Below are positions 49,302 to 53,304 of a DNA stretch of 53,304 bases, one piece after another. Made by a program: the position numbers and the translations under genes. Under the pieces are notes generated by a model, which did no database searches, was not told where the DNA came from, and saw only the letters and a program-made list of their open reading frames with translations. The stretch comes from Microbacterium sp. (GTDB lineage: Bacteria; Actinomycetota; Actinomycetes; Actinomycetales; Microbacteriaceae), in assembly GCF_031178445.1 (NCBI RefSeq), contig NZ_JAPSIY010000013.1, forward strand, positions 1 to 53,304. Reading direction: 5' to 3'. The stretch's first letter is position 1, and each line of letters starts with the position of its first letter.

Positions 49302-49982
49302 TCACGCCGCGTCAGCGAACCTTCGCACGCGAACGGCGTTCACACCAGCTATGTTCGAGAGCCGCTGTACGAGCGATTCCTTCGTGAGACTCGCGGGCGC
49401 TTCGAGCTTCATGACGATCCGCTGGTCGTTGCGGGAACGACGCTCCTTGACGTCGATCTCTCCGAACACCACGGATGGTGAGCCGATTGTCGCAAGAACC
49501 GTCGGCAGCACCGTCGGCTCGGGGTCGCAGTCGAGCCTCACGACCAGTTCATGCTTGCGTCGCCACCGCGCGGGGCGCAGGTAGGGCACGCCGACGAGCG
49601 CAATGAGCACGAGTCCGGTGCCGACAAGGACGAGTGCATAGTTCCCGGCACCCGACATGACGCCGACGGAGGCCGCCAACCACAAGGTCGCGGCGGTCGT
49701 CAGCCCGCGGATCGTCGCGCCGTCTCGGAGGATCGCTCCCGCACCGATGAATCCGATCCCCGACGCGACCTGCGCGCCGATCCTCGCCGGGTCGGCGTTC
49801 GCCCCGCGGATCACGTCCTCGAAGCCGTAGGCCCCGGCGAGGGTGAACATCGCCGACCCCATCGATACCAGCACATGTGTGCGCAGCCCGGCCGGGTGGC
49901 CACGCAGCTCGCGCTCCATTCCGAGAGCGAGCCCGGCCGCGAGGGAGACCAACAGGCGAAGGGACAGATCAACCCACGTCAC
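49302..49982 (-). CDS. MgtC/SapB family membrane protein
   Basis: A 226-residue protein. MgtC signatures: LALGMERELRGHPAGLRTHVLVSMGSA, then IGAQVASGIGFIGAGAIL and GLTTAATLWLAASVG. It has four or five helices and a cytosolic ACT-like C-terminal part (ELVVRLDCDPEPTVL onward). MgtC proteins influence magnesium and ATP-synthase homeostasis. The GTG start overlaps the stop of the beta-galactosidase gene (GTGA), an unusual operon partner. Confidence 0.9.
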   Translation of the reverse strand: MTWVDLSLRLLVSLAAGLALGMERELRGHPAGLRTHVLVSMGSAMFTLAGAYGFEDVIRGANADPARIGAQVASGIGFIGAGAILRDGATIRGLTTAATLWLAASVGVMSGAGNYALVLVGTGLVLIALVGVPYLRPARWRRKHELVVRLDCDPEPTVLPTVLATIGSPSVVFGEIDVKERRSRNDQRIVMKLEAPASLTKESLVQRLSNIAGVNAVRVRRFADAA

Positions 49983-52024
49983 GCGGTCGCCTCGCGAATC
50001 ACACGGACGTCCCCCGGACGCAACGGGATCCTGCCCGTGAACGCTTCACCGGTGAGAAGGTCCGTCCCCGCCGCATCGACAAACGCCTCCTTCGGTGAAT
50101 GGTTGATGGCGAAGAGATACGATCGATCATCTCCCCTTCGTCGGATCACCTCCACGTGCGATCCGCGAACCCGCGCGGCGGGCCGGATTCTCGCGACGCG
50201 GCAGAACTCCCCGACCACCGCTGCAAGTGACGGCGGTGCCAGATGTGTGGAGATGTACCACGCCGAACCCCCTGTCGGTCCGACGGCGTCGCGCACCGTG
50301 ATGGCGGGCGCACCGTCAAGGGCCGGATCACTGTAAACGGCCAGCGATTCCGCGGTGGTGTTCCTCAGTCGTTCGGCCCAGACCGACCCGGTGAGCTCGT
50401 CTTCCGCAACGCCCGGATGGCGGTCGGTGACCTGCATGCGAACTGACTCACCGGCGCGCAATGGCGTGAACTCCTCCACTCGCACACCGAGAGTCTCCCG
50501 CAATGCGCCGGGGTAGCCGCCCAACCATACGTGGTCGTCCGAATCGACGATCCCTGAGAAGTAGGTCACCAGAAGGTGAGTGCCACGCTCCACCGCATCG
50601 ACGATCTTGTCGGCGAGCTCCTGGCTCATCATGTAGAGCCCGGCGACGACGACGGCCGAGTACTTCGAGAGGTCTGCCTTCGGCGGCACGACATCGACCG
50701 CGATTCCTCGATCCAGCAACGCGCTGTGGATGGAGCGCATCTCCGTCGAGTACGAGAAGTCGACCGTCGGGTGCCCGTCGAGTTGCGTGGCCCACCACGC
50801 CTCGTAGTCGAACACGATCGCGACCTGCGCAGTGTCGGCGGTGGTTCCGCGCACTTCCGCCAGGCGCGCGACCGATGCGCCCAGCGCGACGGCCTCGTCC
50901 CAGATTCGCGTCTCGGTTCCCGCATGAGGCACGACGGCCGAGTGATACTTCTCAGCGCCGAACGCCGACTGCCGCCACTGGAAGAACATCACACCGTCAG
51001 CGCCGCGAGCGATGTGCGCCAGCGTGTTGCGTCGCATCTCCCCGGGCGTCTTGGCGATATTCCGCGGCTGCCAGTTGACCGCGCTGGTCGAGTGCTCCAT
51101 GAGCAACCACGGCCGGTTGTCGCTGAGGCCCCTCGTGCGATCGGCGCAGAACGCCAGCTCTCGCCACGACTGCGCGTCGTCGGCTATCAGATAATGGTCG
51201 TTCGCGACCAGGTCCACGTGCTCCGCGAAGCTGCCGTAATCGATGCTGCTGATGTGCTCGGTGACCATGAAGTTCGTCGTGACCGGCACATCGGGAGCAA
51301 TCGACTTCAGGATGTCGCGCTCTGCGTCGTACAGGGCGATCTGCCGGTCAGAGCTGAAGCGGGCGAAGTCGAGACGATGAGCGGAGTTCTGGAGAGTCGT
51401 GGTCTCTCTGGGCGGGTCGATATGGTCGAAGTCCCGGAAGTACTGACCCCAGAAGGCCGTACCCCATGCATGGTTCAGCCGGTCGATCGTGCCGTAGCGT
51501 TCGCGGAGCCACTGTCGGAAGTCGGCCGCCGAGCGTTCGCAGAAGCAGAACGTGTTATGACAGCCCATCTCGTTTCCGACGTGCCAGATGGCGAGGGCGG
51601 GATGATCCCCGAACTCCTCGGCAAGGCGCCCGACCAGCCGGAGTGCGTAGCGGCTGTACGCGGGTGAACTCGGGCACCAGTTCTGCCTGCTGCCTTGCCC
51701 CAACCGCACGCCGGTACGATTCGTCATCGCCATCTCGGGGTGAGCGTGGTACAGCCACATCGGCGGGCATGCTGTGGGCGTTGCCAGGCAGACCGAGATC
51801 CCCGCGGCGTGTAGGCGATCCATAACGCGGCGCAACCATTTGAAGTCGTATACGCCGTCGTCCGTTTCCAGCGCTCCCCAGGCGAACGTGCCGAGGGTGA
51901 CCATGGTGATCCCCGCCTCGACCATGAGAGGGATGTCCTGCGATTGCGTTGCCAAGTCCCACTGCTCGGGGTTGTACTCAGCACCGAAGATCACGCCCTC
52001 GGAGCGAAGTGGATGAGAATGCAC
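49979..52024 (-). CDS. GH42 beta-galactosidase
   Basis: A 681-residue enzyme: GAEYNPEQWDLATQSQD starts the TIM barrel. The acid/base Glu lies in IWHVGNEMG and the nucleophile Glu in WLLMEHSTSAVNWQ. CHNTFCFCE contains the zinc-cluster cysteines. The trimerisation and C-terminal beta-domains follow. There is no signal peptide, so it hydrolyses imported beta-galactosides in the cytoplasm. The start is uncertain: GTG 52024 (VHSHPLRSEG) has AGGA close upstream; GTG codons at 52039 and 52069 are also possible. A LacI-type operator overlaps this zone. The LacI gene is upstream on the same strand. Confidence 0.9.
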   Translation of the reverse strand: MHSHPLRSEGVIFGAEYNPEQWDLATQSQDIPLMVEAGITMVTLGTFAWGALETDDGVYDFKWLRRVMDRLHAAGISVCLATPTACPPMWLYHAHPEMAMTNRTGVRLGQGSRQNWCPSSPAYSRYALRLVGRLAEEFGDHPALAIWHVGNEMGCHNTFCFCERSAADFRQWLRERYGTIDRLNHAWGTAFWGQYFRDFDHIDPPRETTTLQNSAHRLDFARFSSDRQIALYDAERDILKSIAPDVPVTTNFMVTEHISSIDYGSFAEHVDLVANDHYLIADDAQSWRELAFCADRTRGLSDNRPWLLMEHSTSAVNWQPRNIAKTPGEMRRNTLAHIARGADGVMFFQWRQSAFGAEKYHSAVVPHAGTETRIWDEAVALGASVARLAEVRGTTADTAQVAIVFDYEAWWATQLDGHPTVDFSYSTEMRSIHSALLDRGIAVDVVPPKADLSKYSAVVVAGLYMMSQELADKIVDAVERGTHLLVTYFSGIVDSDDHVWLGGYPGALRETLGVRVEEFTPLRAGESVRMQVTDRHPGVAEDELTGSVWAERLRNTTAESLAVYSDPALDGAPAITVRDAVGPTGGSAWYISTHLAPPSLAAVVGEFCRVARIRPAARVRGSHVEVIRRRGDDRSYLFAINHSPKEAFVDAAGTDLLTGEAFTGRIPLRPGDVRVIREATA

Positions 52025-52032
52025 GGTTCCTA

Positions 52033-52046
52033 CTTTCACGATAAAG
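52033..52046 (-). promoter_or_regulatory. LacI-type operator before the beta-galactosidase
   Basis: CTTTCACGATAAAG (52033-52046) is a CTTT-N6-AAAG palindrome with a central CpG, typical of LacI/GalR operators. It lies between the LacI stop and the preferred GTG start. If translation starts at 52069 the site would be inside the gene. Confidence 0.5.
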
Positions 52047-52105
52047 CGTGGGAGCAGAGTAGCAGACACCTTTCATCGGCGCGTGGTCGCCGGTGCGCGA
52101 CCGAG

Positions 52106-53206
52106 TCAGTCGCGGCGCGCCGGCCCCGTGGATCCGCGTACGATCAGCTCGACCGGAACTTCGATATGACGGTCATCCGGTTCACGCCCCTCGGCGATGT
52201 CGATCAGCAGTCGCGCGGACAAGCGGCCGATCGCATAGCGGTCGGTGCGGAACGTGGTCAACGGCGGACCGAGGATCTGCGAGGTCTCGACGTCGTCATG
52301 GCCGATGACCGATAAGTCGTGGGGAACGACGAGGCCGTTGTCCTGGGCTGCGAGATACGCCGCATGTGCGAGATGATCGCTGTTCGCGATGATGGCGGTC
52401 GGGCGCTGCGCTCGCGGCGCCGCGAGCGCCGCGGAGATCGCCGCCCGCGCGTGAGCCGCGTCCCATCCGCACGCGATCATGTGAGGCGTGAGCGAATCAC
52501 GCCCCATGGCTGCGATGAACTCCGAGTCGCGGTCGGAGTCCGAACGCTCCTTCACGGTTCCGGTCAACAACGCGATGCGGCGATGACCGAGCTCGCGCAG
52601 GTGCTCCACCGCCAGCCGCACAGCTGTCACGGCATCCGAGCGCACCGACAGGACATTCGGGTCGTTCCGGGCCGCAAAGGCGTTGAGGATCGCGATGGGC
52701 CGCTCACTCTTGCGCCTCCACGTCTTACGCGCGGCTTCCGTCTCGAGTGGGGCGATTGCAAGCCCTTCGAGCTCACGTGCCGCAAAGGCCTCGATGAGCG
52801 CGAGTTCGTGAGCAAGGTCCAGCCGCGAGGAGCCGATCATCACCTGGTAACCGTGCGCAGCGCATTCGTCGTCGAACCCTTCGATGACGTTCAGAAACGC
52901 GGGGTTGTGCAGGTTTCGGTTGATGATGCCCATCATGCTCGTGCGCTCGGTGCGGAGCGCCCGAGCCGCGTAGTTCGGGCGATACCCCAGTTCCTCAGCG
53001 AGGCTGAGAGCGGCCGCTCTGAGTTCATCGCTCACGCCGGGCCGCCCATTGAGCGCCAGGCTCACAGCCATGGAGCTCACACCCAGGCGTCGCGCGAGGT
53101 CAGCCAGCGTCGGAGATGAGCCTGAGCCTGGGCTTCGCACCCGCCCACGAGGCCGGCCGCCCGCGTCTGAGCCTGTCGGAGAGTCGATGACGCCCTCCTT
53201 GTTCAT
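52106..53206 (-). CDS. LacI-family repressor of the beta-galactosidase locus
   Basis: A 366-residue repressor. About 30 disordered residues (MNKEGVIDSPTGSDAGG) precede the helix-turn-helix LADLARRLGVSSMAVSLALNGRPG. The effector domain starts near MMGIINRNLHNPAFLNV. ATG 53206 is preferred; the frame is open to 53251. It is followed on the same strand by the beta-galactosidase and MgtC genes. It probably senses a galactoside. The 98 bases upstream (53207-53304) show no clear operator. Confidence 0.9.
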   Translation of the reverse strand: MNKEGVIDSPTGSDAGGRPRGRVRSPGSGSSPTLADLARRLGVSSMAVSLALNGRPGVSDELRAAALSLAEELGYRPNYAARALRTERTSMMGIINRNLHNPAFLNVIEGFDDECAAHGYQVMIGSSRLDLAHELALIEAFAARELEGLAIAPLETEAARKTWRRKSERPIAILNAFAARNDPNVLSVRSDAVTAVRLAVEHLRELGHRRIALLTGTVKERSDSDRDSEFIAAMGRDSLTPHMIACGWDAAHARAAISAALAAPRAQRPTAIIANSDHLAHAAYLAAQDNGLVVPHDLSVIGHDDVETSQILGPPLTTFRTDRYAIGRLSARLLIDIAEGREPDDRHIEVPVELIVRGSTGPARRD

Positions 53207-53304
53207 GCCGCCGAAAGCCTGCGCTCGGCGAGACCGCCCTTGCAAGTACATGATACAGACGGCCTGCGAATCGGGTCTTGTGCCTGAGCACGGCCCGTGA
53301 GTAG

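Noticed and set aside
49302..49332. Terminator between the convergent flavin-reductase-like and MgtC genes
   Set aside because: Only scattered short complementarity is present (GACGCG/CGCGTC-like), without a continuous stem.

Overview
The window is high-GC actinobacterial DNA. Start codons are often GTG, and adjacent genes often overlap as GTGA or ATGA. Lipoproteins have LTGC lipoboxes, and the regulators (LacI, MerR, ECF sigma) are of actinobacterial type. The gene set and the very frequent word GGATGC/GCATCC fit Microbacteriaceae, most likely Microbacterium; this is inference, as there is no rRNA gene to confirm it. There is no tRNA, rRNA or CRISPR array, and no gene-free stretch longer than about 240 bases.

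Layout. 56-5978: an operon for an ABC importer (lipoprotein, ATPase, fused double permease), a LacI regulator and a cytoplasmic phosphodiesterase, probably for an organophosphorus compound. 6072-12932: housekeeping and accessory genes, including an ECF42-type sigma factor with its YCII/DGPF partner, a secreted metallophosphoesterase, NAD(P)HX epimerase, and a tiny acidic protein that appears to start at ACG. 13002-18684: a defence-like island with a HsdR-N nuclease, a NUDIX hydrolase, an SRA-type modification-dependent nuclease broken by one in-frame stop, a MazG plus GIY-YIG/SLFN-helicase operon, and an HNH nuclease joined to the stub of a membrane protein. The part from 13.0 to 15.7 kb lacks the GGATGC word and looks acquired. 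19320-19558 is a frameshifted stress-protein remnant.

19685-30772: a carbohydrate regulon. It has a LacI regulator with three matching operators, a ROK sugar kinase, a 603-residue class I mannose-6-phosphate isomerase, a CUT1 ABC importer, an (alpha/alpha)6 glycoside hydrolase, a secreted DUF5005-like propeller protein and an SGNH hydrolase. Together they suggest uptake and breakdown of a mannose-containing glycan.

30792-38134: an ECF41/SigJ-type sigma factor with three NAD(P)-binding oxidoreductases and three alpha/beta hydrolases. Exact copies of TGTCACA-N15-CGGTC stand before all three oxidoreductase genes, giving a readable candidate sigma regulon. 38218-49982: mixed metabolic genes: RibD-like reductase, VOC protein, DUF849 enzyme, DUF222-HNH nuclease with an SOS-like box, a MerR/DUF4188 divergent pair sharing a 39-bp dyad, purL, small proteins, flavin-reductase-like protein and MgtC/SapB. 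49979-53206: a GH42 beta-galactosidase and its LacI regulator.
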